The notes below the pieces were generated by a model that was not told the origin of the DNA, made no database searches, and saw only the letters and a program-made list of their open reading frames with translations. DNA of 64,000 nt from Macrothele yani (lineage: Eukaryota; Arthropoda; Arachnida; Araneae; Macrothelidae). Within the stretch, counting starts at the first letter, position 1; each line of letters starts with the position of its first letter. Below, piece by piece: positions 13,790 to 24,369 of the stretch. The stretch is from positions 79,955,127 to 80,019,126 of the forward strand of contig CM077023.1 of assembly GCA_039090855.1 (NCBI GenBank). The letters run 5' to 3'. The translations under genes were made by a program, and so were the position numbers.

Positions 13790-14540
13790 TAGAAAGAGAC
13801 GAAGTAATCTTTTCACGGATAGCGAGAAGTGAGAAATAATGGCCTTCAAGCAGTAAGTCTATCATGCATTGCTGACATGTTAGGAAGATCGCCTGTGGAG
13901 TAACTATGACCAGAAAAACACACCAGGACAGCATAGAGAAGTGACATCTCGGTAGAAGCGCTCCGTTATTAAAGAGGTAAATGATGACTTGGTATCGCTG
14001 GTAACCCTGCCAAAAGAAATGACATTCCAGTAGTAAGAAATTTCTGCGGAGAAATGGAAGCAATTAACTTAGAGGACCCTGTGGATTGTAGTGTTACTGG
14101 TGTGATTTTCGTAGAGAAGAACAGATTTTAGATCTTCTGCGTGCTAAGATTCTTAGGTAATCTAGAATGTATATGTGGCTCGGTCATGATCTGGGCTAGC
14201 TTCGACTGGAATGGGAGGACTGGTATTTAATGTTTGCACAACTGCACAAACTCTGTAGACTATCAGAATGTACTTGAATGTTATATGTTGCTATTTTCTT
14301 AAGAACTTGGTGACCCATTCTGGATGTGCCAGCAAGTTAACCTCCAATTCAAACTGCTAACTAACTTCAGAGTTGAATGGTTTCTTGCAAATAGTGTTCA
14401 TGTTATTACTGCCTTTTAATTCTGATCTGAACGCTGTTGAAAACGAATAAGGTTTGCTGGATATGACTGTCAAATTGCGGAAACAGTTTCACAGCCCTTG
14501 TAAGCATATACAGGTGGCAAGCAATAAAGTCCAGCTAGGG
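13790..14540 (+). pseudogene. Heavily decayed Tc1/Tc3-like transposase
   Basis: No long frame survives, but the plus strand keeps family landmarks in order. IADMLGRSPVE (13870-13900) resembles the helix-turn-helix of Tc1-type transposases. VIFVEKNRF (near 14103) stands where VIFSDEKKF is usual, so the first Asp is gone. GSVMIWASFDWNGRTGI spans about 14180-14230. A CQQVN motif replaces FQQDN, so the second Asp is gone, and RVEWFLANSVHV lies near 14370-14405. Several stops and frame changes interrupt it. It is a different subfamily from the relic directly upstream. Confidence 0.7.
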
Positions 14541-14599
14541 AACTGAAAGCAGCTATTGTTAAAAAAAGTGGGGGGACAGTAGCAATGTGTACATGAGAA

Positions 14600-17500
14600 A
14601 CTTACGGTTTCAATGCCAAATCGAATTTACCCCTCTTCATTTGAAAATAGTGGCAAAATTCTAACGAAAGAGTTTTGAAAATTTCTATTCGCAAGTGGAT
14701 CTTGGATCTTTGAACATCTCAGATTTATACCATCTACTCAAAAAGACATACCTTTTTCTTTCAATCCGCAGGTTGTAGTGGGTTCCCAACATAGCAGAGC
14801 AAAAGCTCTAGGAAATTTCGAGATTTCTTCTAAGCCAGGGCACGCGCAGATGAAGCCAGCAATTTCCTTGTTGCAGGGGACAGAAGTGATAGACTCGCCA
14901 TCCATATCTTACCGGGTATTTGCACTCAGGCCTAACTGTTATTAGCAGCCTGCTAGTTCGATCACTTGACCTAACGGAAGATCTTACCAATCTACACAGG
15001 TGTAAGAGATTTATAAATCAATTAAAGGTACTCTGCTTTGGGTGACACATTATTATGGGAGATCAATGGGTAGCTTCCACATCCAAAAATTCATTTTTGC
15101 TAGTTCCAATAGGCCGTTCTTACTGACAGTCATATAATGAAATCAATGGTTTTAAAATCTTTTCGTCCCAGTACCTCCCTGAAACCACTGAGATATTAGT
15201 TAAGAAGGTTAGGCATTTTAGTGTACCTGTAAGCATTTTACTACACGTAAGCCTCTTCACTGCACTAAATTAATGATGAATCACTCTTAAAAGGCAATTC
15301 TGTGTACACCACTGTACAGGACTGCCTAGTACCTCAATTTCCTGCGCTTATTTATTCCACTTCTAGAATTTGCCGAAGCTAAAAGTACGAGCTGTTGTGT
15401 CAAAACACGCCCGATTCGCTCCTAGATTATTAGGCTCAGGAAATTGCCTTAGTTGATCTTGCAATGCCTATGTAAAGACACATTTGCCATATTCTGAGGA
15501 AAATGATAGTGGTATGTCCCACTATGGGGGTTGATCAACTTAAAGAGAGTGATAAGAGCATTCAAATTTATTGCCGATGATTATGTTCGATGCACACTAA
15601 TGGTTGCATGTATGACTGCATTTACTCAAAAGACCGATCGCTAGTATTTAAATAAAACGTTCATTACGTAATAACATGGTAACATTTCGCACTGTCAGTG
15701 GAAACATGATAAAATCAATTTGTACAAATATAACTTATAGAGGTTTATTTAAGCCCAGGTACTTGAGCAAATTACCCGAAGCGAACATGTTTTACGAAAA
15801 TTGCTCAAATGTATCTGACAACTTTACAGTACAAAAAATTGTTATGCCCCTTTCCGTAATTCTTCTTTTGTTTATAGAGAATCCCATTCATTTCTCAAAA
15901 TACTGTTGTTGAAACGTTGAGATTTGCGCCAGAAATATATATTTATCCATACAGCAAAAACGATATAGTTGTTTCATTATTCAAAAGCTTTGTATCTGAT
16001 TTAGGTGAAACATGGGACGCTGGAACTGACTCTGTGCACGGACGGCAATAATTTGCTACCTCTCTCTGTAGTTAAATATTTTCTTAGCTGTAGTTGTGTT
16101 TGCTAGTGATTGTTTCTCATGTCACTGGTCGTAAGTTTGGATTGACCATGAAAATTTCGAACGATGTTTTTGATGATCACAGAACTGCACAAGAAGCAAC
16201 TACGACAGTTGTATTGAAGTCACCAAGAATTGATTTCTAAATGAACAGTAGCGATATAAGTGTGCTTGTATAAACACTTGGAGCAAGTAAACAGCAACGA
16301 AGCAAGCGTATTCTGACAAATACTTACATCGTAGGTATTTGTTTACACTCCTCGTGAATCATGAACAGCGTTCCTAGATATTCTCACTGCAGAAGTTGCC
16401 AAAGATGACGTTCGGGTGGCACGTGTCTTGAGCAGGAACAAAGTATGCATTCATGACATTTGGTGCTCTATCCAGATGTTATAAAAGTATAATTATGTCG
16501 TCTCTCACGTTTTATAGATGTTTTATTTTCCATAATATGTTAATTAGCGAACACGTTTCAGAATTTAATTTTTCAATTTAGTGCATGAATATCTGTTTGC
16601 ATAGATTGTTTTTTTTTGGGGGGGGAGGGAGGGTACTAAACCTGAAAACTAATTTTCATCTCAAGCGGAAGCATCATCGTCTTAGCTTTTTTACTAAGAT
16701 ACTTGTTAACCTAGGATCTTAGTAATCATATTTTTCCTATTCCTTGATTGCCAATATCTCAAATAGATCAACTATACCTGAATCACATGTGTGTGTGTGT
16801 GTGTGTGTTACCGTTTACGTAAAATGTCGAGACGGAACTTTGGGCATTTATTTTCAGATATGAAATTACCTGCATTTTTCTAGGATACAAAAACTTCGAA
16901 AATCCCAACCGCAGAATGTTTTTTTATATTTTAGTAGAACGAGAATACTTGATTTGATGCTTGAAAACTGCTTCCACGAAAAATGAAATGCTCATCATCG
17001 GAATTTATTTATTCCCGATGATTATTAACCGCTTTTGTTATCTATTCTCAGAGAATACTTATTTTTTGGATCGACATAACTAAAGTCAAAGAAAAATGAA
17101 ATATTCTCATTTTATTATTTAATATCCGGAACGAAATTTTAAACGCATTCTATATTTGTTCTTTCAGTATTGTAAATCAATGTATACACTTATAAGAAGG
17201 GAAGTTTTATCATGGTTAAAAATATTTTGGGCGCATTTCACACAAAATCAGAAAGCACTTTGCCCATACATTTAAACCTCAACATAGTATTTCTGAAATA
17301 TATAATCAGGTTTTTAAGACTCAGATAAATGCTGGGGTACAAGTGAAAGAGACAATGAGCAGAAGGACGTATGCTTTGAAGATATTTAGGAAATATATAT
17401 TACCTTTATTTAGTAAGCACCCTTGATTTTGTGTAGGATGCAATTGACCGAAATCTTGCAAATTATGGGAAGTATTAACTATAATTTCTGCTTAACCTTC

Positions 17501-18590
17501 TGAAATATGTCGATTACATGTCATATTCACATCGTTCTTTGAACGTTAGTACGTTTTCCTTATTTGCAAAGTGACAGTAAAGGAAGAGGGAATCATGAAT
17601 ACAAGGCCATTCGGTCACTTCAATCGCGTGCAAAGTAGTCATCTACCATCCTTACATGGGTTTTCTTTTTATTAAAACTATTTTTTTTATTCTTTGACTT
17701 CCCAAATATTAGCAAATCCTGTACTAGCGTCTTGAACAATCTTTAAAATACGATACCGTACTCTACTTAGCTCCGTTATGTCTTTGTACTTCCGAATAGC
17801 GAAAGCACTTTAATCGATTTCATGCCCCTATAGCTAATCATAAAAGAGCCCGGTGAGTGTTACTAGAACTTTTGTAGCCCTTTTTATCGCTCTTCCTTCG
17901 ATTTTCTCGATCGATACGAAAGATGGAGAGCACAACTGTGGTGAGCCTTCTTTTTTGAACCAGTCGTTTTTACGCCTCCGAGTCGAATTATTTTCGTAAT
18001 TAAAGCCATTGTGTTTTTTGCACCTTTAAGATCATGGATTTTTCTAAGAATTTTTTTATTTACCATTTTCTTATACTTCCTAAAATATTCGTGGCATGTT
18101 TAATCTAGTGCAGATTGAAAACTAAATGGGTGGTTTTACAAAGAAACTTCCAAAATTCCTCCTTCCAAGAAAAATGCAATAAAAATCGATTTTCGTTTAG
18201 ATAAGAAGTAAAGCAAGTGTTTTCGAACATTTATAATAGTGCTGGAAGTCTGCTGTTCACATGTGAAGTTTCATTCACTTAAATGAAAAGTCATTTAGGA
18301 CATATAATCGTTGTTAATGGGAGACGTAAGTTTCAAGTTTCCAAATAACCGAAAGCATAGATATACTTATGGGAGTTATGTAAACTGAGTAGTCTTAGTT
18401 TTTATTGTTTGGAATAGAAGGTCATTGAGTTGCTACGAATTTTTCATTTGAAGGGCAAACTCCATATGTTCAATGGGTGCAAAAGCGACTTCACTAGAGA
18501 AAGAGCAAGCAAAAAATCAGCACAAGAAATCAAATAAAAAAATTTCATTACACTAGGAAAACGTTGAGCTTTTCTCTAACTAGTTAGGTA
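14600..18590. other. Intergenic, no gene seen
   Basis: No recognised gene. A short (GT)n microsatellite lies at about 16788-16808 and a T/G run at 16609-16632. Frames of 60-78 codons carry no motif I recognise. Confidence 0.55.
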
Positions 18591-18599
18591 CTTATTTTA

Positions 18600-18656
18600 T
18601 TGGGAACGTAAAGATAAGAATTGGAGTTTTTCTAATTCTCATCTTTACATTCCCAA
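18600..18656. repeat. Short hairpin-forming inverted repeat
   Basis: TTGGGAACGTAAAGATAAGA on the left pairs with TCTCATCTTTACATTCCCAA on the right with only a few mismatches, around a loop of about 8 bases. Too short for a transposon. It could be the remnant of a MITE or a small structured RNA. Confidence 0.65.
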
Positions 18657-20088
18657 TGCCCAAATTTGAAACAAATTGACACTCACACAAAAAGTATGCA
18701 AATGTTTGTAAAGCAACCTTTGCAGTTTTTTAGGGAATCGAATCTTAGTTACATTCTTTGGACAAACAATAGGGATCATTGTTATGCTAAGAGTATGTAC
18801 AAGTCTGTGTACTTGATGCACAAAGAGATGCATCGATGAAAATGATTACCAGAAAACCATTAAATGTTTAGTCTGATTTTAATGAAACTTGGTCGTCATG
18901 TTAGTGGTCTGTACGGGCCTCGCTCGAGCCCGGCCCCGTCCTCGGGCAAGGCCGGGACTAATTTTTTCATCATTTATGTGAAAATTCCGGATTCTGGCAG
19001 AAGCGGGTTTTTACCGGAAGGTTTAAATTTTGCTCCTGGATTGAAGAGAAACATGTCGACTTACAAAGCCTAGACAGACTTGCTAAATAATCCGATGGTG
19101 AAGGTCACTGAGTGAAACGAAAGACATTAAAGTACATCCGCCTACGGATACCTTGATTAATTGCAGCTGAAATCTACAAGCCAGACTGTAAGATGAGAAT
19201 CAGAAATAGGCTGGTTTACTCCTTTAAAGGTTAAAATCAAACACGGTTTTAACTTCGCTGTCTATAATTTGCTTCAACATCATGCCCGTGGCAGCGGTCG
19301 AGATTTGAGTAACTACTCTATGCACAATTTTAACGCAGGATGCAATTTACTTCATGACTTTATGGGTTTCTTTTTGATTCATACTCGTATTTGAAAAGAA
19401 AACTTAATTGTGACCAGTTTAGAACTGCGGCAGAGATCAGCTTGACTACTGTAAAGCTTTCATTTACAGTGCGATAACTACTGGGGATCTAACATTAATC
19501 ATGCTTTATTTTGTTTATCCTTTAGTGTGGAAGAGGAAATGCGTTTACATTTCTAACAGAAGTAGGTAGTCAGATCTAAACCACATCTGTGGAAAGAATT
19601 CCTACCAGAAATGTCACGTGCTCTACTGGGGTAGTTCAGCTCAGTAGAACAGCTTGTTTCTCCAATGGTAGTCTTGCGCTATTTTGCAATAAATGGCAGA
19701 GAACGCTGGATGAAAGTCTGAAACGGGTCGTGCCGGGCCCTAAACTACAAAGTCTGAACCGGGTGACAAACTGGAATGTCTGAACCAGGCCAGGCTTTCT
19801 AAATTTTGGCCCGTGCAGACCATGTTAAGACAGATTTCAAAAATAAAGGATTCAGTGCCCAGGAAATTTGATTCAGTATTTTAAGAAAACATTATTATAA
19901 AAAATTCCTAGAGTGGAAATTACTACGTCCGCATTAAATTTTTTGAATTTTTACTTAAGAACATATTGAATTTACAGACTAAGAAATTGCTCCAAATGCC
20001 AAATTCCCAGATTTCCTGAGAGGGTAGACAGTCAAACTGCGAGAGATTGAAATGTCGTTCTGTAATATTGCTGAGCGAGTTGAACAAC

Positions 20089-20102
20089 AGGTGTCTATAT
20101 TT
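20089..20102. repeat. Candidate target-site duplication, left
   Basis: AGGTGTCTATATTT occurs here and again at 21109-21122, on either side of the Penelope-like element. The last two T may belong to the element, giving 12 to 14 duplicated bases. Confidence 0.75.
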
Positions 20103-21108
20103 AAAATAGTACTTGTGATCCAAATTTCTTGGCGTAGAATATAAATCAAAGTTTCCAAGCTTTCGCACATCAACCAGATGGCTTTTTCAAGGAAAGCAGA
20201 CAGCTAACTGCAAACTGGATAATGGAACACTTCAACAATTTGAACGTAGTGATTTGACTAGACAATAAATGAATAGGCGTAAAAAACATTATCGAATTAG
20301 CCACTGAGGCAGGAAAAAAAGCAAGAACTAGCAGTGTCAATATTTTTATGCCGCAACTTCGCTACCTGGGCTCTATTCCCTACATACCAAAAGTTTCCTA
20401 TCAACTCAAAAACGCGGTCAGGAGGATGAGCTTCGGTGTCGGCATAAGATCTCCGGCATCTTTATACACGATGCTTAAGAGAAATATTGACAAGCCCCCT
20501 CTTCTCAATGAGACAGGTGTTTATGCAATCCCACTACAATATCCGGATGGCTCCAGGCGATACTACATCGGAATGACCAAACGTTCGTTTGGAATTAGAA
20601 TCAACGAACATGAAAGGGATACAAAAGACAGTAAAATAACCACTGCCTTATCAAGAGAGGTCAAGTTCAAGTCCGCTGATCCTATGTGGAATGATATCAA
20701 AAAATTAGCTTCATACTCCACACCTAAATATACTGCCATTCGCGAAACCTTGGAAATCTTGACCAGCAGCGAGGCTTGCATCTCTCTCGAGTTGCCACGC
20801 ATATGGAATCAACTCTTCAAATAATGCTGTTTTCTACCACAGTACAGCGCGCCCAACTAACGTGACCTCGTTTCTTCGAATGTCTGATCACATTTGCGCC
20901 TATTCCTCTATTGTCTAGTCAAGTCACCACGTTCAAATTGTTGAAGTGTTCCATTATCCAGTTTGCAGTTAGCTGTCTACTTTCCTTGAAAAAGCCATCT
21001 GGTTGATGTGCGAAAGCTTGGAGACTTTGATTTATATTCTACGCCAAGAAATTCGGATCACTAGTACTATTTTAAGTGTAATTGGTGTACAGTTCCTTGT
21101 TATTAATT
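20101..21108 (+). mobile_element. Penelope-like element, non-autonomous, inverted terminal repeats
   Basis: Terminal repeats of about 175 bases lie in inverted orientation at 20101-20281 and 20894-21075, about 95% identical by eye. They enclose a 158-codon GIY-YIG nuclease frame. Penelope-like retroelements are known for LTR-like repeats in direct or inverted orientation, and for a reverse transcriptase followed by a GIY-YIG domain. Here the reverse transcriptase is absent. Beyond the right repeat lies an unpaired extension of about 34 bases (21076-21109) before the duplicated target sequence. Such a one-sided tail is described for this group. The matched target duplication at both ends indicates that this short form was inserted as a unit. 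Confidence 0.85.
20348..20824 (+). CDS. GIY-YIG endonuclease of a Penelope-like element
   Basis: An intact 158-residue frame. Residues 1-50 (including IPYIPKVSYQLKNAVRRM) resemble the linker that joins reverse transcriptase to nuclease in Penelope-like proteins. The GIY-YIG core follows: GVYAI at 57-61, YYIGMT at 72-77, the putative catalytic Arg at 84 within GIRINEHE, and the metal-binding Glu in IRETLEI near 133-136. The end is RIWNQLF, like the family's conserved C-terminal Trp segment. In complete elements the domain nicks target DNA for target-primed reverse transcription. The Cys pair often present between GVY and YIG in this family is absent. The Met is not a native start, because the upstream reverse transcriptase is deleted. 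I cannot tell whether it is translated. Confidence 0.85.
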   Translation: MPQLRYLGSIPYIPKVSYQLKNAVRRMSFGVGIRSPASLYTMLKRNIDKPPLLNETGVYAIPLQYPDGSRRYYIGMTKRSFGIRINEHERDTKDSKITTALSREVKFKSADPMWNDIKKLASYSTPKYTAIRETLEILTSSEACISLELPRIWNQLFK

Positions 21109-21122
21109 AGGTGTCTATATTT
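21109..21122. repeat. Candidate target-site duplication, right
   Basis: Identical 14 bases to 20089-20102 (AGGTGTCTATATTT). It follows the single-sided 34-base extension of the Penelope-like element. Confidence 0.75.
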
Positions 21123-24100
21123 CATCGATGTTGGACTCAGTGAGAAATAGAAGCCACGGACTTTCTGAAACCCCGACAACGGGCTCGACTTATTAGATGG
21201 ATGACTTTGGTGAATATTCCTGATTAGCAGAGCTTTTTATGCTTCGCGTCGTCCTTGACCTAATTCGCAACGGTTTGTTGGAAACAAGGCTTAGATCTTA
21301 AGCCCTATTGAACTGTTTGCTTCCCACTTCAAGAATGTCTTCAATGGTTTTCGTGTGCGGTTCGTTGGAAGCTGGAATGGAGTACTTACTCATGTGAGTC
21401 TTCCTGCCTCAGTGTGAGTGCTGAACGAATGAACTTGAAAAGAAGACTGGTAAAGGGAGAAACTGCAGGCTGCCTATAGAAGAAGCACTCATAACAAATT
21501 CCTAGCATAGGATCTAGTGATCCTTTAGGTATGATGAGAGGATATTTCTCGTGTTTTGGGGCGACTGTGACTCGCTATTGTTCCGTTGGAAATTAAAAGC
21601 AGTGCTAATTCCATTTCCGCACGAATGTGCATAATCTGATCTTCATATCCATGGGCGCCCATAGCTTAGTTTTCAGGAGTAGGATAACAGAAGTTGTGAA
21701 TATAAATAGCGTACACAAGCACTGAAAATCTTCATTGTGCTTTGTGATCTAAAAGTTTTACCAAACGCACAACGCATAAATCTAATTGAAATCCAGAAGA
21801 ATCAAGGACTATATAAAAGTGATGGATAAATTAAATTAGACAGTTTATTAGGCAATAAAGAAATTTTGTTTTCACGATGCGCCTTTTGGCCACTTGTGTC
21901 CGATGCGCCCCAAAACTCCAGCGATAACTCAATTGGTCATCAAGAAAGAAGCAAATACTCTCAAGACAAAGTTCTGAGAAAACTTCGTGAGATCTTTGTT
22001 CAGCGGTGAATGGTAGCTGCAGATGATGATATATTTTTCATTTCACCGTCTTTTGTACCTTTCCACATCGTACGTATGTACACTGTGGTCGAACATTCAA
22101 TGCAAAAATACAATACTATTACTTTCTACTGTAAATCCCAAAGTTTTTCCTGTTTTTACTACATATGATGCATCCAGGAGTTTATTAGAAAAATAAGCAA
22201 TGAGAATTTATGTTATCGCGAAAATTTTTTCAGTACATTCCGAGAGCAGAAGAGCATAATCAGATTTGCAGGGGAGGGTAGGTGCCCCCTCTTACCCACC
22301 GTATGGGCGCCCATGCTCATACCTCCAATATTTCTATATTGGTTCTTCAAGGCGTGAATATCTTTCCATTTTCGCGAGGTATCAAATCTATTCTATATTA
22401 AGAATGTGTTTGATTTCATTCTGAACAAGTCTGAAATGATATAATGCAGGATGACATCCGGTACCTCTTCCGACTGAATAAACGACAGAATTAGCGCTTA
22501 TATACAAGCACGCGGGCGCAAAAACATTACTTTTTTTTTCTCAAAAATATGCAATTTTCATTGATATCTCACAATAAACTCTTTGAATATTTTGAAAATT
22601 TTGCATTTGTTCCTAATCAATGCCTTCGTTATCACCAAATTAGGTTAAAATCTAATCATTCTCTTGGATATTCCGGTTTCTTTGTCAATTCCTGTTCATT
22701 GTCTAGAGGGAAGTGCCCTAAAATAAAACACAATAAACTGCCGAATTTTAAATAAAACACTCCTATTAAAAATCTGCAAGAAAGTTTTGGCTAAGCATAC
22801 GGAATTTTGTTAAAACAACGAAGAAATAATGCACTTATTTCCAAATGAATTCATGTGGTTTCCTATTTAAGTTTCTGCCGAGTTAGTTTGGATTTTAATC
22901 ATACTAGCAACACAACTTCACGTTTTCTTGAAAGAAACCTGCTGACGGTCAAATTAATTAAGGCCATATCATAGCTTTAAAAAAATTAAATTAAAATGTC
23001 CCGAGAGTGCTCAAAAACTTATCAGAATGTAGTGTGATCCTATAAATTCTGAACAAAATTTTCACAGAATCAAATAAACGCTCACAGCCTAGACAAATTT
23101 AATTGTACAGTAAAGCTTCATGCTAATGTACCATGAATAAGCAAAAATGTCCATCCAGAATCAGTGGTAACTTATGTGTTATCTCTTGCACTGACAATGA
23201 CTGGAATGTCAGTTTCTTATTTTGAGATAAAGCTGTAGCATCAGTTGCCAAGGTGGCTTATGATAAGATGTTTGTGCTTTTGAGCATCTGACTGCAAAAA
23301 TGGAAGCAGAAATGCATTTCTTTCAGGGGATAGAGGGACGTTTCCCTTGATATTTTCTGAAGCAATAAAGTCACTCACGACGTGACCATACTCTAAAAGC
23401 ACAGACTCATTTGAAAATCTCCGCAAAGATCCCTATGGTCAATTAAAATAAAATATATACAGATATGATGAAGGGTATCCCTCTGCCTTACAGTAGTGTG
23501 ATTACTAGAAAACGGAATGTGGTGCTTCCAACGCACCCAACACAATCAAACTACCACATGTGTAACTGTTTCTTCCTTAACGTTAGTGAGGCGAAATCCA
23601 ATTACCTCCTCTGTCTAAATGAATGTTTGTTAGTAATCTGTTTTAGGACTAAAATGTCATTCATTCATAAAAATCCTTTGATTCTTTGTTCTGGATTTTA
23701 ACCAGATGCAAATGACTCAATTTGGTAGGGATTTGTGCTGTTAAGGAGGATGAAAAAAAATACATGCTAGGTCATCGTTTGTAAAAATCTCCTTCAAAAA
23801 GCCCTTGCACACAATAGAAGTTGATACAACGCGTTCTGTGGGTGACCAAGCTCGAAAATAAAGTGTCTTTTTTTTAAAAGTGTATAGTATTAATAAAGAG
23901 GATATTCAAGTAAGTCCTAGAGAAAGATTTTTATTCCTTCGATCCACTAACGGTACATCATAAAGTTGGTTGTAGATTAATCACAAGACTTTCAATATTT
24001 CACAAAGTTGTAGCGGACTCACATAGAAACGTAAGTTACCCTCAAATTAAAAGATTCAAAAGCATCTAAAAACAATCGTACGTAGAGTTTGCGATACAAT

Positions 24101-24150
24101 GACAACATTAGCCTATCTGACTGATCTCTTTGACAGCTCGGTGATGTTGC
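21123..24150. other. Intergenic, no gene seen
   Basis: No coding gene recognised. A 13-base motif ATGGGCGCCCATA at 21651-21663 recurs reverse-complemented at 22302-22314. Each copy is itself nearly palindromic, and I could not show that they bound an element. Confidence 0.5.
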
Positions 24151-24153
24151 CCT

Positions 24154-24360
24154 GCCGCCCCGGTGGCGCAGTGGTCTAAGCGATGGCCTCTGATCATTCG
24201 TCCGAAAGGGGTCGGGGTTCAAATCCCGGTGAGGCATGGGTGTTTTATTTGTCTTATGGCACTGACTCTCTCCCTTTCCTGGAACCAGTGACCTTAAATT
24301 AGGGACGGGCGACTGCTTATAGCCCAGTGAGTTGCTCACGGTGGTCGTTAAACTAAAGCA
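24154..24360 (+). repeat. tRNA-headed SINE
   Basis: Well-preserved head GCCGCCCCGGTGGCGCAGTG with A box, B box GGGTTCAAATCCCGG, then GAGGCATGGGTG, TTTGTCTTATGGCACTG, a TTAAATTAGGGACGG block, GACTGCTTATAGCCC and TGCTCACGGTGGTCGTTAAA. There is no long A tail. The antisense frame across it (24019-24366) is not a gene. Confidence 0.95.
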
Positions 24361-24369
24361 TAACAAGCT

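Noticed and set aside
18900..18960. GC-rich GGCC stretch as a gene start
   Set aside because: Only about 60 bp, no frame of interest. A related GGGCC-rich patch near 19725-19800 suggests a worn repeat rather than a gene.
21651..22314. DNA transposon bounded by ATGGGCGCCCATA
   Set aside because: The motif is itself almost palindromic. The outside flank of the left copy (GCATAATCTGAT) resembles the inside flank of the right copy (GCATAATCAGAT), which fits two direct copies of a short repeat better than inverted ends.
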